Assembly (NCBI GenBank): GCA_003427395.1
Contig: BFEA01000666.1
Span: 186,413 to 209,915 of the forward strand
DNA: 23,503 nt
Reading direction: 5' to 3'
DNA from: Chara braunii
Taxonomy: Eukaryota > Streptophyta > Charophyceae > Charales > Characeae
Under the pieces are notes generated by a model. It searched no databases, had not been told where the DNA came from, and worked only from the letters and a program-made list of their open reading frames with translations. Positions 9,535 through 17,820 of the stretch are shown here, one piece after another. The position numbers were made by a program, and so were the translations under genes. The number at the start of each line of letters is the position of its first letter. Positions within the stretch are counted from its first letter, which is position 1.

Positions 9535-9563
9535 AAAAAAAAAAAAAAAAAAAAAAAAAAAAA
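9535..9563 (+). repeat. Poly(A) tract of 29
   Basis: A run of A following a purine-rich stretch (AAGAAGAACAATAGAAAG). It may be the tail of a retroposed sequence, or simple A expansion of purine-rich DNA. No flanking direct repeat is evident. Confidence 0.55.
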
Positions 9564-10184
9564 CAGAGCTATGAATTTCGGATTTCCAAAAGGCACGGGA
9601 GAAGAAGAGGTATGAAAATCCAAAATCTACTTTCACCCATCATCCTCCTTGCACGTCTTTTTTTACTGAAATGAGATATCAACACTTGATTGCAATTCCA
9701 CAGAACATCGCAATTGATCAGTCACATCTGAGAAACAGTTGATGAAACCAGAAAAGGTGATGATGAAGAATTGAAGGCCCTGCCTCCCTGAGCAGCGTGC
9801 GCATTCGCTTCACAAAACCGTGCAGTGAACAGAAAGTCTTTACTCGCTATGGCTGCACTCTGATTCTCGTCGGGCAGTGCTGAAAGCAGCGCGCACCCCT
9901 CTAGTACAAATGAAGTCTGAACGAGGGTTTACCCCAACCTGTCACATGAAGCAGCAGCTACCTGCCTAGGCCTACAGTGTCTGTCCACTCAAAGAAAAGC
10001 CTGAATCTCCCACCAGCCGACAAGATCCTACCGCTATGCTAGGCAAACAGAGACCATACACGCAGGTCCCAGGTTCAAAACGTTCAGGGCGGAGGGAGAG
10101 AAACAAACCACTGTACTTTGCCGGTCTCAGTTTAAAATCCCGGCAAGAACAAAACTCAAAAATGAGTAAATAATTGGGCAGGTT
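9564..10184. other. No recognised gene
   Basis: Mixed-composition DNA. GTGATGATGA at about 9758 and CTGA at about 9789 resemble snoRNA C and D boxes, but the interval is too short and no terminal stem is visible. Two stem-forming words (TTGCCGG/CCGGCAA, about 10119-10147, and ACTCA/TGAGT, about 10154-10167) lie just before the tRNA-like arm below. Confidence 0.35.
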
Positions 10185-10201
10185 GTGGGTTCAAATCCCA
10201 C
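10185..10201 (+). repeat. tRNA T-arm-like / pol III B-box-like sequence
   Basis: GTGGG-TTCAAAT-CCCAC forms a perfect 5-bp stem with a 7-base loop, exactly a tRNA T-arm, and contains GGTTCAAATCC, close to the internal B box of tRNA genes. The expected acceptor partner (GAGGATT) is absent about 72 bases upstream, and no D-arm or anticodon arm fits, so it is not a complete tRNA. A remnant of a tRNA-derived SINE is possible. A weaker GGTTCAAAACG lies at about 10072. Confidence 0.4.
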
Positions 10202-10430
10202 AATCCTCCACGAGTAGTAGTTGAGGGTAACGGGTACGGGAGACGGTGAGACAATGGGGAAACAGAGACAAGACGAGGGACGAGGGAGAGAGCAAAATGA
10301 TGACAGGGAAAGGGAGATGACAGGACAAGGGGGCAAGCAAAATGGGAAAAGAAATTGCAGGCAGCTAGAGGGCTAAGGAGATAAGAAACGATTGGGAAAG
10401 GAAGACGGGCAGACAATGAGCGAGGGAATA
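10202..10430 (+). other. Purine-rich flank
   Basis: GGGAGAC-, GAGGGAGAG- and AGGAGAT-like words dominate. The long minus-strand frames here reflect this bias. Confidence 0.45.
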
Positions 10431-10494
10431 TGGGGGAAGAGGCATGCTTACACAAAGGGCATTGGGGGAAGAGGCAGGCTTACACAAAGGGCAT
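10431..10494 (+). repeat. Two-copy tandem repeat, 32-bp period
   Basis: TGGGGGAAGAGGCATGCTTA and TGGGGGAAGAGGCAGGCTTA start at 10431 and 10463, each followed by CACAAAGGGCAT. Only one substitution separates them. Confidence 0.9.
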
Positions 10495-10860
10495 TCCGCA
10501 ATTTTCGTGGTAGAGGCAACTTCATTGAACTTGGGGTCGCCTGTGTTACTTAAGGATCTTCGTTTTAAATGTTCACTGTTGAGTATAATTCTCCTGTTAA
10601 CGAAGAATAGTTAGAAAACCATGATAATATGTTAAACACAGCCCGCATTGGCAGGAGATATCACAACGGCATCTGGAGTAACAGAAGTCTCCAAAGTTCC
10701 AAAGTCGACTTGCATTTAACTCGTTCGAGCTTATTTATCCTTTAATGATCGATGACCTGCGATGCCATGCATGAAATCTTGCCTTACCCAGCTTAAACTA
10801 CAAACAACCCCGGGTGCTTTGGGGGGTTCCACTCCTAAAGAGAAAAGAGAGACGGGGAGA
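10495..10860. other. No recognised feature
   Basis: About 365 bp of mixed sequence between local repeats. No frame, RNA or element is supported. Confidence 0.4.
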
Positions 10861-10865
<5 letters not shown>

Positions 10866-10941
<76 letters not shown>

Positions 10942-11000
10942 TTCGTAGTGCAACGGACAGCACAGAACGTAAGCCAGAGTCAGCAGCACATGACGCCAAN

Positions 11001-11074
<74 letters not shown>

Positions 11075-11132
11075 TTCACAGTGCAACGGACAGCACATAA
11101 CGTAAGCCAGAGTCAGCAGCACATGACGCCAA
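10866..11132 (+). repeat. 133-bp tandem duplication containing two long (GA)n tracts
   Basis: Unit 1 is a (GA)n tract (about 10866-10937) plus 62 bp starting AACGTTCGTAGTGCAACGGA. Unit 2 is an (AG)n tract (11001-11070) plus 62 bp starting AACGTTCACAGTGCAACGGA. The 62-bp parts differ at only a few positions. An N at 11000 marks the junction, so copy number may be an assembly approximation. AGCCAGAGTCAGCAGCAC from the unit recurs once more near 11281. Confidence 0.9.
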
Positions 11133-11170
11133 CCGATGCGTTAGGTACCCTATCGAAACCCCATATGAAC

Positions 11171-11246
11171 CAGATATAAAAGGAAGACATAAAAACACAA
11201 ACGAAAACCAGATGTAAAAGGAAGATATAATAACACAAACGAAAAA
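11171..11246 (+). repeat. Two-copy tandem repeat, 38-bp period
   Basis: CAGATATAAAAGGAAGACAT and CAGATGTAAAAGGAAGATAT start at 11171 and 11209, each followed by ACACAAACGAAAA. There are few differences. Confidence 0.8.
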
Positions 11247-11397
11247 CTGAAAGGTAGGACGACGTAATACCAGATGTAATAGCCAGAGTCAGCAGCACAA
11301 GAAGAGCAAAGAGATCGAGAAGAGGGTATGAGGTTAGGATCAGACGTGACGACAACAAGGAATGAGAAAAAAGCAAGCCAGAGGGGCGGGGAGACAA

Positions 11398-11549
11398 GAA
11401 CAGATCAAAATTGCTGGCAACTAAGACAGCCGTAAGAACTAAAATCCCTTCAGGAGGGGAGCAAATCAACAACGAACAGATCAAAATTGCTGGCAATTAA
11501 GACAGCCGAAAGAACTAAAATCCCTTCAGGAGGGAGCAAAACAACAAAT
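11398..11549 (+). repeat. Two-copy tandem repeat, 76-bp period
   Basis: GAACAGATCAAAATTGCTGG starts at 11398 and 11474; both copies run through AGACAGCCG, AAGAACTAAAATCCCTTCAG and GAGCAAA. It lies downstream of the V-ATPase gene's stop codon. Confidence 0.9.
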
Positions 11550-11599
11550 ATACCATCATCTTTTCTAGAATGACAAGGGAAATTATGTCTTCGATAACG

Positions 11600-11605
11600 T
11601 TTATT
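11600..11605 (-). promoter_or_regulatory. Candidate poly(A) signal for the subunit G gene
   Basis: AATAAA on the minus strand, about 230 bases beyond the stop codon at 11838. Spacing is plausible for a 3' untranslated region, but the hexamer is common by chance, so confidence is low. Confidence 0.25.
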
Positions 11606-11837
11606 GATTTGACGCACATTTTAGTCTTCGAGAAACGGGCGGAAGATTCGGGAAGATTGAGGAAGGATTCACGACCGCAGACTACACGACTAAGTCCTGG
11701 TGTAGAAGCCAATGGAAACCACTACGAAAGATGAAACGACGCAAGACGGACGACGGAGCGAAGGACCTCCGTACAACAGTAGTTCCTCACACACAGTATG
11801 AGAAAAGGAACCGATGATGACAAGAACGATCTGACGA

Positions 11838-12269
11838 TCAGACGGTCATCACTAGCTTGAGAAGCCAGTCAGAAACATCTCCAACCGTAGCCTGGCCCAG
11901 ATTCCACATTTCCATTGATTTCTGAGTTGTGATCTCCTCCAATTGTTGCAACCGCAAGCCCTTCTCATCGCCCAACCCCTCCAGCTTGCTCCGGAATTCT
12001 TCCTCTTTCTTTGCTCTGTACAGAGCCATCTCCTTTTCCGCCTCTTCTTTTGCCAGCTTCAGCTTCTGCTGTCTGGCAGCCTGGAAGACAAAACACCGCA
12101 AATGTCAGACACTGGGCAATTTTTCGGCCATAAAATTACCCTAACTTACAAACGACGGTTCTTCACTGCCAGAAATTAATTGACACTCCACACACACGCG
12201 CCCCTATACGGACACGTATTTGTCCCTGCACAGTCCACACACACACACACACATTGTTTCACTGCCCTC

Positions 12270-12329
<60 letters not shown>

Positions 12330-12344
12330 GACACATACAAACGG

Positions 12345-12427
<83 letters not shown>

Positions 12428-15400
12428 GCACACATACTAACGGGCCCCTATACGCACACGTATTGGTTCACCGCCCACAACTCTATCTCACGCACGCAGG
12501 CGCACACGTGTTGGTTCATCGCCCTCAACTCTATCTCACGCACGCAGGTGCGCACACAAACAGACGTTTGCCAGCTTAAGTTCACACTTCTCGCCTCCCC
12601 CTCTCAGGCGCGCAGAGTCGTTCGCCCGCCAGAATCATGTTCGCCCTACTCCCCTGCCCGGCCGATGTCAATCGGCCATTTTCGCTTTCCACCAAAGCAG
12701 TTAAACACATGTCACACTACATATTGTCATACAACAATTGACTGCAGAGCATATTGTCATACAACAATTGACTGCAGAGCACAGAGAAAAAGGGCATAGA
12801 GTAGAGGGAACAAAAACAGTACTCCTTTCAATCTTCGTCCCTTTGCCTTTTCTTCCTCTACTCGACTGCAGAGCACAGAGAAAAAGGGCATAGAGTAGAG
12901 AGAACAAAAACAGTACTCCTTTCAATCTTTGTCCCTTTGCCTTTTCTTCTTTTACTTCCACTTTACTCGTTTTTCCGCTGCGAACCGTAGCGCCCACATC
13001 CGTTTTGCTCACCGAAAGCACAACAGGAGAATAAAATCAATGATCAGAATGACGTGGGCGGCAACGAGGATATGAACGATACGGCTGGTGCGGCGGACGA
13101 CAACGCATCCCACAGAGCTCTCAGTGACGTCACCGCGAGGGCTCGCATGATCCTTCGTCGAACCTTCATCGAACCTTCGTCGAACACAATCCTGACAAAT
13201 AGCGTGCCGCACGCACGGACACGAGTGGGTTTACAGACCACAGGCAACCACGGATCTCAGCGCAACGTCCCTCGCGGGAAAACGGGTATATGCTATCTCA
13301 ACGTAGGTGCAAAGGATGCACACACTGAAAAGAGTAGCAGTCCGGTAGATACATGAACGATGAGAGGCTGCGATGGCGTCCACATGCAGAAATAACTCTG
13401 CCTATGCCCCCAAGTGTTTGTTTCTAAAGTTAATCTCAATCAATCAGGATTGCACGGTATTCCCCCCCAACCCCCTCCTTTCTCTCCCTGGACCCTTTTC
13501 CACGGTATTCCCCCCCCCCCCCTTCCTTTCTCTCCCCGGACCCTTTTCCATCCTGGTTTTACGAGATCAACGGCCTAAGCGGCTCTCCTGCTTCCACTGT
13601 CACTACCCATCTCTCGCTTCTGGTCCCCTGTCATCATACCCCGCCTTCTCAGCAGCCTCGCACCCCATTCCCGACCCTACCGCCTACGTCTCTTTCGCCT
13701 CCTCTCCCTCCCCCATGCATCCTCGCTTTCGACACGACCTGAATACGGCCACACCTGATAGTCCGCCACCCCATTCCCGACCCTACCGCCTACGTGTCTC
13801 TTTCGCCTCCTCTCCCTCCCCCATGCATCCTNCCTTTCGACACGACCTGAGTACGGCCACACCTGATAGTCCGCCACCCCATTCCCGACCCTACCGCCTA
13901 CGTCTCTTTCGCCTCCTCTCCCTCCCCCATGCATCCTCCCTTTCGACACGACCAGAGTACGGCCACACCTGATAGTCCGCTCTAGGCAGGGCGATGATAG
14001 TCAGACATCTACCACTCCGGTCGTGAACTTGCAACATCATCACCCACCATGGATCAACTCCACGAGTCAGGTAACGATAGCCCTCGGGGAAAATTGCGTT
14101 AAGGATAGCCTTCGATATACGAAAGACTTGAAGACAGGCGACGGTAGCATAAAAATTATAATACTGTAGTACGGCCTCCGCAGATGCACGCATCAGTCGT
14201 TTACTAATTACCGCTCGCATCATCATCGCCCAAGCATGAACACCCTCAGCATCAGCATCATTTTCATCGTTCTCGTCATTATCGTCATCATCGCCATCAT
14301 CATTGCCACAGCCATCATCACCATCGTCATTGCCACAGCCATCATCATCAACATCATAATTGCTACAGCCATCACCATCATCATTATTGACACATCCATC
14401 ATCACTATCATCTTCAGTATTTCGGTTATCATCATCGCCGGCGTTATCTATTATAACCCGCCCGTTGAGTACTCTGGCTGATTCATACGAAAATCGTCCC
14501 TACAGAGCTCCGACCAGCTAACCAAATTCCACCTCGCGCGCAAATTCCAGAACGAAGAAAAGAGTCCATCCATATATAAGTAAATTCTCTTAATAACCCC
14601 CCACTTCACCCTACAGGAAAGAGAGAGTAATACAAACCGAACGCTTAGATAGAGAATTAGGGCCAAGGAATCCAGTACAAATAAGCAAGACCACGAACAG
14701 GGAGGTAGCCACGCTATACGTGAGAATCTCGAATTGATCACATGTCACGACAAAGATTGGGCAAAACATTGGGCAAACACACAAGCTCCAGAGATCTAAA
14801 AAAAAATAAAAAAGATTGGGCAAAACATTGGGCAAACACACAAGCTCCAGAGATCTAAAAAACAAACAGTACATTTAAAACGAAACATACTAGTATGTAT
14901 TAGACAAGGGAAACATAACTCTTTCAAGAATAGAGGACAACGACATTACTCCACAGCAGGAGAGGAGGTCGGACAATTATGGAAGGGCAGATGCAATGAA
15001 CATTAAGGAATGAGGACAAGTGCTGTGTACCAGACAAAGCCTAGACGTAGACAGAACGGAAGAAAACGTAGACCTGGTGAGCTGAGGGCAAAGTGTACAC
15101 GTGGCAGTATATGAGAAAAGCAGGAATGCGTCCACCTTGGTAGATGGCTTAGGTGACAGTCAAGAAACAGACGGGACAATAGTTAAATTTGGCGTGAGAG
15201 AAAGAGCGAGGGAGAGGAACAGAGGAGGCAGCGGCAAGAGAGCAACATATGAGAAAGTATTTAAAGCACAGAAAAAATCGACACAACTGTACTACCGTGT
15301 TCACCCGAATAGAACGCCCGGTCATTATAGCTGTATTTGATGCATTTTTCAGAGAAAAAATCGACACAACTGTACTACCGTTTTCACCCGAATAGAACGC

Positions 15401-15708
15401 CCGGTCATTATAGCTGTATTCGATGCATTTTTCAGTCCAGATACGGCCATGATTACCGGGCGGTCTATCCGGGTGAAGACGGTAGCCTGGAGATGGAGAC
15501 CAGCAAGAAAAAGTGAGACGTTGGTAACAGGTGGAGGGGGCATACATAGAGATACATCAGGGGCAAAAAAAAGATGTCGACAAAAAAGAAAAGGACCCGC
15601 ATAAAGAGAACCATACACAACGAAACGAAAAATAAAGAGGGGGAAGACACAAGAAGGGCGAGAGAGAGGGAAAGACAGTGTGTGCGTGAGAGAGACAGAG
15701 ACACAGGG

Positions 15709-15797
<89 letters not shown>

Positions 15798-15878
15798 TAC
15801 CCTGGCTCGTGAGACAATCCCTTGCGCCTCTTCCTCGGCAGCAAGCAGAGAATGAATTGGGGACGTGGAGCTCGACAT
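11838..15878 (-). CDS. VHA-G: V-type proton ATPase subunit G, two exons joined (15878-15801, 12080-11838)
   Basis: Subunit G pairs with subunit E as a long helical peripheral stalk that holds the V1 catalytic head of the vacuolar proton pump against the V0 membrane ring. Exon 1 encodes 26 residues, starting MSSSTSPIHSLLAAEEEAQG and ending in IVSRAR. Exon 2 encodes 80 residues, opening AARQQKLKLAKEEAEKEM and ending WLLKLVMTV before TGA. Joined, they give 106 residues, matching the usual 105-112 of plant subunit G. Across the junction, IVS and the AEKEM block keep exactly the spacing of plant homologues. The GT at 15800-15799 and the AG at 12082-12081 (preceded by TTTTGTCTTCC) give a phase-0 intron. 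An in-frame TAG lies 12 bases before the ATG, so the start is firm, and AAC precedes ATG as favourable context. The product is charged, helical and coiled-coil-like, with no signal peptide or membrane segment. No break is seen, so it is probably functional. Confidence 0.92.
12180..12560 (+). repeat. Compound (CT)n(CA)n microsatellites within a ~48-bp degenerate unit
   Basis: Two near-identical 48-bp units start with TTGGTTCA at 12463 and 12511 and contain CAACTCTATCTCACGCACGCA. Upstream, diverged copies of the same order (CCCTATACG-CACGTATT, CACTGCCCTCAACTCT) carry long CT tracts (12272-12315, 12349-12405), each followed by CA tracts. The microsatellites occupy the place of the CTCTATCTCACGCACGCA segment of the unit. 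Confidence 0.85.
12561..12720. other. Intronic unique sequence
   Basis: No feature is supported between the compound microsatellite and the 30-bp repeat. Confidence 0.4.
12721..12780 (+). repeat. Exact two-copy tandem repeat, 30-bp period
   Basis: ATATTGTCATACAACAATTG plus ACTGCAGAGC occurs twice with no differences. The last copy overlaps the start of the 94-bp repeat that follows. Confidence 0.95.
12770..12957 (+). repeat. Two-copy tandem repeat, 94-bp period
   Basis: GACTGCAGAGCACAGAGAAA starts at 12770 and 12864. Both copies run through GGGCATAGAGTAGAG, ACAGTACTCCTTTCAATCTT and CCTTTTCTTC with very few substitutions. Confidence 0.9.
12958..13452. other. Intronic sequence without recognised element
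   Basis: Moderate-GC DNA with a 100-codon plus-strand frame (13054-13356) lacking motifs. A short internal repeat, CGTCGAACCTTCATCGAACCTTCGTCGAAC-like, sits at about 13156-13187. Confidence 0.4.
13453..13549 (+). repeat. Two-copy tandem repeat, 48-bp period, with C runs
   Basis: CACGGTATTCCCCCCC starts at 13453 and 13501; both copies continue to CCTTTCTCTCC and GGACCCTTTTCCA. The C run has a different length in each copy. Confidence 0.85.
13661..13980 (+). repeat. Three-copy tandem repeat, 106-108-bp period
   Basis: CACCCCATTCCCGACCCTAC begins at 13661, 13767 and 13875. Each unit includes CTACCGCCTACGT, CCCCCATGCATCCT, TTTCGACACGACC and CACACCTGATAGTCCGC. Copy 2 has an extra TG dinucleotide. 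The N at 13832 falls where the other copies have C, so it is a base ambiguity and not a gap. Confidence 0.93.
13981..14215. other. Intronic sequence, nothing recognised
   Basis: Unique-looking DNA; no frame or element is supported. Confidence 0.35.
14216..14450 (+). repeat. Imperfect (CAT)n trinucleotide tract with higher-order period
   Basis: CATCATCATCG-type words persist for about 230 bp. GCCACAGCCATCATCA recurs near 14305 and 14331, with a related ACAGCCATCACCATCA near 14364, giving a longer period over the triplet. Translations such as poly-Ile or poly-Met-rich frames are artefacts of this. Confidence 0.85.
14753..14870 (+). repeat. Two-copy tandem repeat, 59-bp period
   Basis: AAGATTGGGCAAAACATTGG starts at 14753 and 14812; both copies run through GCAAACACACAAGCTCCAGA and GATCTAAAAA. 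Within the unit, ATTGGGCAAA itself occurs twice. Confidence 0.93.
14871..15269. other. Intronic purine-rich sequence
   Basis: No gene or element is supported. Confidence 0.4.
15270..15435 (+). repeat. Two-copy tandem repeat, 83-bp period
   Basis: GAAAAAATCGACACAACTGT starts at 15271 and 15354; both copies run through ACCCGAATAGAACGCCCGGT and GATGCATTTTTCAG. The unit contains the left arm of the foldback element below, so the arm has been duplicated. Confidence 0.93.
15375..15485. mobile_element. 111-bp foldback element with ~37-bp arms
   Basis: The left arm, CTACCGTTTTCACCCGAATA onward (15375-15411), matches the minus-strand reading from 15485 (CTACCGTCTTCACCCGGATA onward) at about 32 of 37 bases. 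The outermost motif CTACC-NTYTTC-NCCCGAA also appears at the ends of the element at 17292-18309, suggesting one family. It is noncoding. Confidence 0.65.
15711..15797 (+). repeat. (GA)n tract abutting the 5' splice site of exon 1
   Basis: About 85 bp of nearly pure GA, read as CT on the gene's strand. It starts only a few bases inside the intron (GTACTCTCTC). It is the source of several low-complexity frames on both strands. Confidence 0.95.
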
Positions 15879-16450
15879 GTTTATCGGCTATGGAAGTTAG
15901 GGCCCGCGATGCGGAGGGGAGAAACAGAAAATCAACTCGATCGTACAGCAGCTGCACGACGCCTAGCAAGCGAGGCGCACGCGGAGGGCTCGCCACCGGT
16001 GACAACAAGGAGATCGAATTAAAACACCCACACACCGGCTCCGTCTATGTAGCCTCCTCCAGAGTGAAGAACCGTCGCGTTCGTGCGCCCTACGTCTAGC
16101 TCTCCACAACCCACCCCCGTACTTGGAACTGTTGCCTCCTCCTTCGACAGATCCGGCCCCGATTGCGCGCCCTACCTTCGGTAGCTCTCCGCAACCCGGC
16201 GCTTGAATTGTTGCCAATTTCGACAAACTGGACAGATCCCGCGTTCATGCGCCCTGGCTCTCCACAACCCGCGCCATAATGTGCCCTGCCAGACTAATGG
16301 AAGAGGGAAGGTGGAAGAGGGGACACTGGCATTGATTGTGCAACGAGCAATAATACCGCGGCAAACCCGGTAGCGCGGCGGGGGTCTCGGCCCACATGCA
16401 CCCCTGTAGGGTTGTTTTTTGGTTTTGTTTTGTTTTGTTTTTCACCCCTG
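15879..16450 (-). promoter_or_regulatory. Upstream region of the subunit G gene
   Basis: About 570 bp upstream of the ATG on the minus strand. No TATA box at a convincing position was found. The region is GC-richer than the flanks and carries a degenerate repeat: TGCGCCCTACGTCTAGCTCT near 16083, GCGCGCCCTACCTTCGGTAG near 16166 and ATGCGCCCTGGCTCTCCACA near 16246, with ACTGTTGCC/ATTGTTGCC and TTCGACA following in two. A TTTTG pentamer run closes it at about 16415-16442. Promoter assignment rests on position only. Confidence 0.35.
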
Positions 16451-16665
16451 TAGTTTAGTTTTTGCTACTACCTGTACCTTTGTGGGACCACTGCGAACCG
16501 TACATCACATCACGAACGGACGGCGGATTACACATCCTGCCTTTTCGGAGGGGGAGCCAGAGGCCTACGTTTTGTGATTGGTTCGGGCGTCCTGTTGGGG
16601 TCATGTTGGGAAGGGAGGGATAGGTACAGGCATTGTAGAGTTCATGTGTTTTATTTTTGTTTTTT

Positions 16666-17011
16666 GGAAAGTTTGTCTGGCGCCCCTGTAAGTTCCATAA
16701 TTTTGCGTCGCGCCCCTCCGAGGGACCACTTACCCTGTCGTGCCCCTGGGGTCTCTGAACTGTCCTGCATGCCCCTGTCCGCAAGGGGCGCGGAAACGGT
16801 GCCCTTATTGTACGGCCAGTCCCATTTCAGCGGTCCCTGCGCGATATGCCCTCATTAGTCACATAAATCTTTCCATCATGCCCTTACTGTGTGGCTGCGA
16901 AACTATAAATTTCCGCTGTATCCATCCTACAGCGAAACTATGAATGCGATGCTCAAGCCCTTTGGGTAAATCTTTCCCTCACGCCCTTACTGTGTGGCTA
17001 CGAAACTATTG
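16666..17011 (+). mobile_element. Left arm of an outer inverted-repeat element with iterated GCCCCT motifs
   Basis: From 16666, TCTGGCGCCCCT, TTCCATAATTTTGCGTCGCG, CCCCTCC and TACCCTGTCGTGCCCCT match the minus strand of 20365-20454 in the same order, about 82 bp at roughly 75-80% identity. GCCCCT/GCCCTT motifs recur near 16682, 16711, 16741, 16769, 16801, 16847, 16878 and 16982. A direct repeat of period 103 (AAATCTTTCC at 16865 and 16968) lies inside. The mirrored copies suggest terminal and subterminal repeats of a DNA transposon. Confidence 0.55.
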
Positions 17012-17092
17012 ACTTCCTATTTGTGGCTGCCTTATCCATCCTTTGGTTCCCTCTGACAGTCTGCCTGATGGGAGAGGTGGCCTGAAGAGACG

Positions 17093-17291
17093 TGCGCTCG
17101 GCGGCAGCCAGGTATCTGTGGAAGCCTGACGCCGGCAAAGACCAGGGGTATATCACGAAGATGGCTTGGGACGCGGTAGCCTTCCCAAAGTCTCAGGGTG
17201 ACCTGGGCGTGCTGGACCCACAACGACAGAACCTGGCTCTGCTGGCCAAATGGGTAGTCAAAGGTTGTTTTGATAACCCTTCCAAGATATA
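17093..17291 (+). pseudogene. LINE reverse transcriptase C-terminal fragment
   Basis: The frame contains ITKMAWDAVAFPKSQGDLGV followed by LDPQRQNLALLAKWV. This is the plant LINE signature of a W...P...GLGV.D...N.ALLAKW block that follows the palm/thumb of the reverse transcriptase. The second G of the usual GGLG is D here (QGDLGV). Translation continues GCFDNPSKI and then stops at TAG inside the inserted element. The upstream RT motifs, including the catalytic YxDD, are absent. Confidence 0.75.
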
Positions 17292-17314
17292 GATCAGACT
17301 ACCATCTTCCCCCC

Positions 17315-17393
17315 AACATAAGGCATACGCATTGTAAACGAATACAACGCATACCATGCATTGTATTCGTTTACAACGCATATGCGTTATGTT
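17315..17393. repeat. Foldback with 38-bp arms and 3-base loop
   Basis: 17315-17352 and 17356-17393 are inverse copies with about 4 mismatches in 38. The arm core is TTGTAAACGAATACAACGCA-like. Such a long, nearly perfect hairpin would extrude readily and is hard to sequence and clone. Confidence 0.85.
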
Positions 17394-17418
17394 CCAGTGA
17401 ACGAGACCAACTTTACAT

Positions 17419-17430
17419 GCACAAGGGGGC

Positions 17431-17484
<54 letters not shown>

Positions 17485-17494
17485 CACAAGGGGG
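17419..17494 (+). mobile_element. Poly(A)-only insertion flanked by an 11-bp direct repeat
   Basis: GCACAAGGGGG occurs at 17419-17429 and 17484-17494. Between the copies lie CTTCT and 49 A. The arrangement is that of a retroposition event in which only the tail was copied. The sequence after it (GAGTAGGCTCAGTTCAAGAC) has a weak B-box-like word, so the right flank may be a SINE remnant. Confidence 0.6.
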
Positions 17495-17820
17495 TCGGGT
17501 CCAGGCTGAGTAGGCTCAGTTCAAGACCACGGATGGGGGCCTCAGAGCCTTAACAAAAAGGTAAAAGTAAAGTAGCGATGTACCTTTCCATGTTCTGGGT
17601 TGAGTTTCATTGCTTTCCCCTACTTGGGCCCTTGCTCCACTCCGCAGCAAATGTGCAAAATGCGAATGAATCTTCGATTAGATCGTGGACAAATACAACC
17701 CCTTTCTTTTTTGTCTCAGTCCCCATGGTAGTGCAGCGAGACCTTGGTGAGTGGCTTTCTTATTTTTCCACTTTCTTGGTCGCACCACATTCTTGGTTGT
17801 CAGAAGCGCCTTCCCGCACA

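Larger units (their letters stand above)
12081..15800 (-). other. 3,720-bp phase-0 intron of the subunit G gene
   Basis: It is bounded by GTACTC at the 5' splice site and TTTTGTCTTCCAG at the 3' splice site. The interior consists largely of tandem duplications, microsatellites and one small foldback element, listed separately. Open frames on either strand inside (for example 13054-13356 plus, 13373-13972 plus) show no recognisable domain and mostly overlap repeats, so I do not call genes there. Confidence 0.85.

Noticed and set aside
9755-9795. C/D-box snoRNA suggested by GTGATGATGA and CTGA
   Set aside because: The boxes are about 30 bases apart, too close for a guide RNA, and no closing stem or C'/D' pair is visible.
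10037-10110. A tRNA gene ending at the perfect T-arm 10185-10201
   Set aside because: No acceptor partner for AATCCTC, no D-arm or anticodon arm at the required spacing; only the T-arm/B-box survives. (The range 10037-10110 is where the 5' half should lie.)
10866-11100. Long Arg-Glu or Ser-Leu repeat proteins over GA/CT tracts (also at 12180-12579, 15574-16099, 17744-18310)
   Set aside because: These are translations of microsatellites, open in several frames on both strands, with no supported exon structure.
13661-13980. A CRISPR array or repetitive protein
   Set aside because: The units are contiguous 106-108-bp tandem copies with no unique spacers, in a eukaryotic intron.
14223-14481. 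Hydrophobic Ile/Met-rich small membrane proteins on both strands
   Set aside because: Direct products of the imperfect CAT trinucleotide tract inside the subunit G intron.
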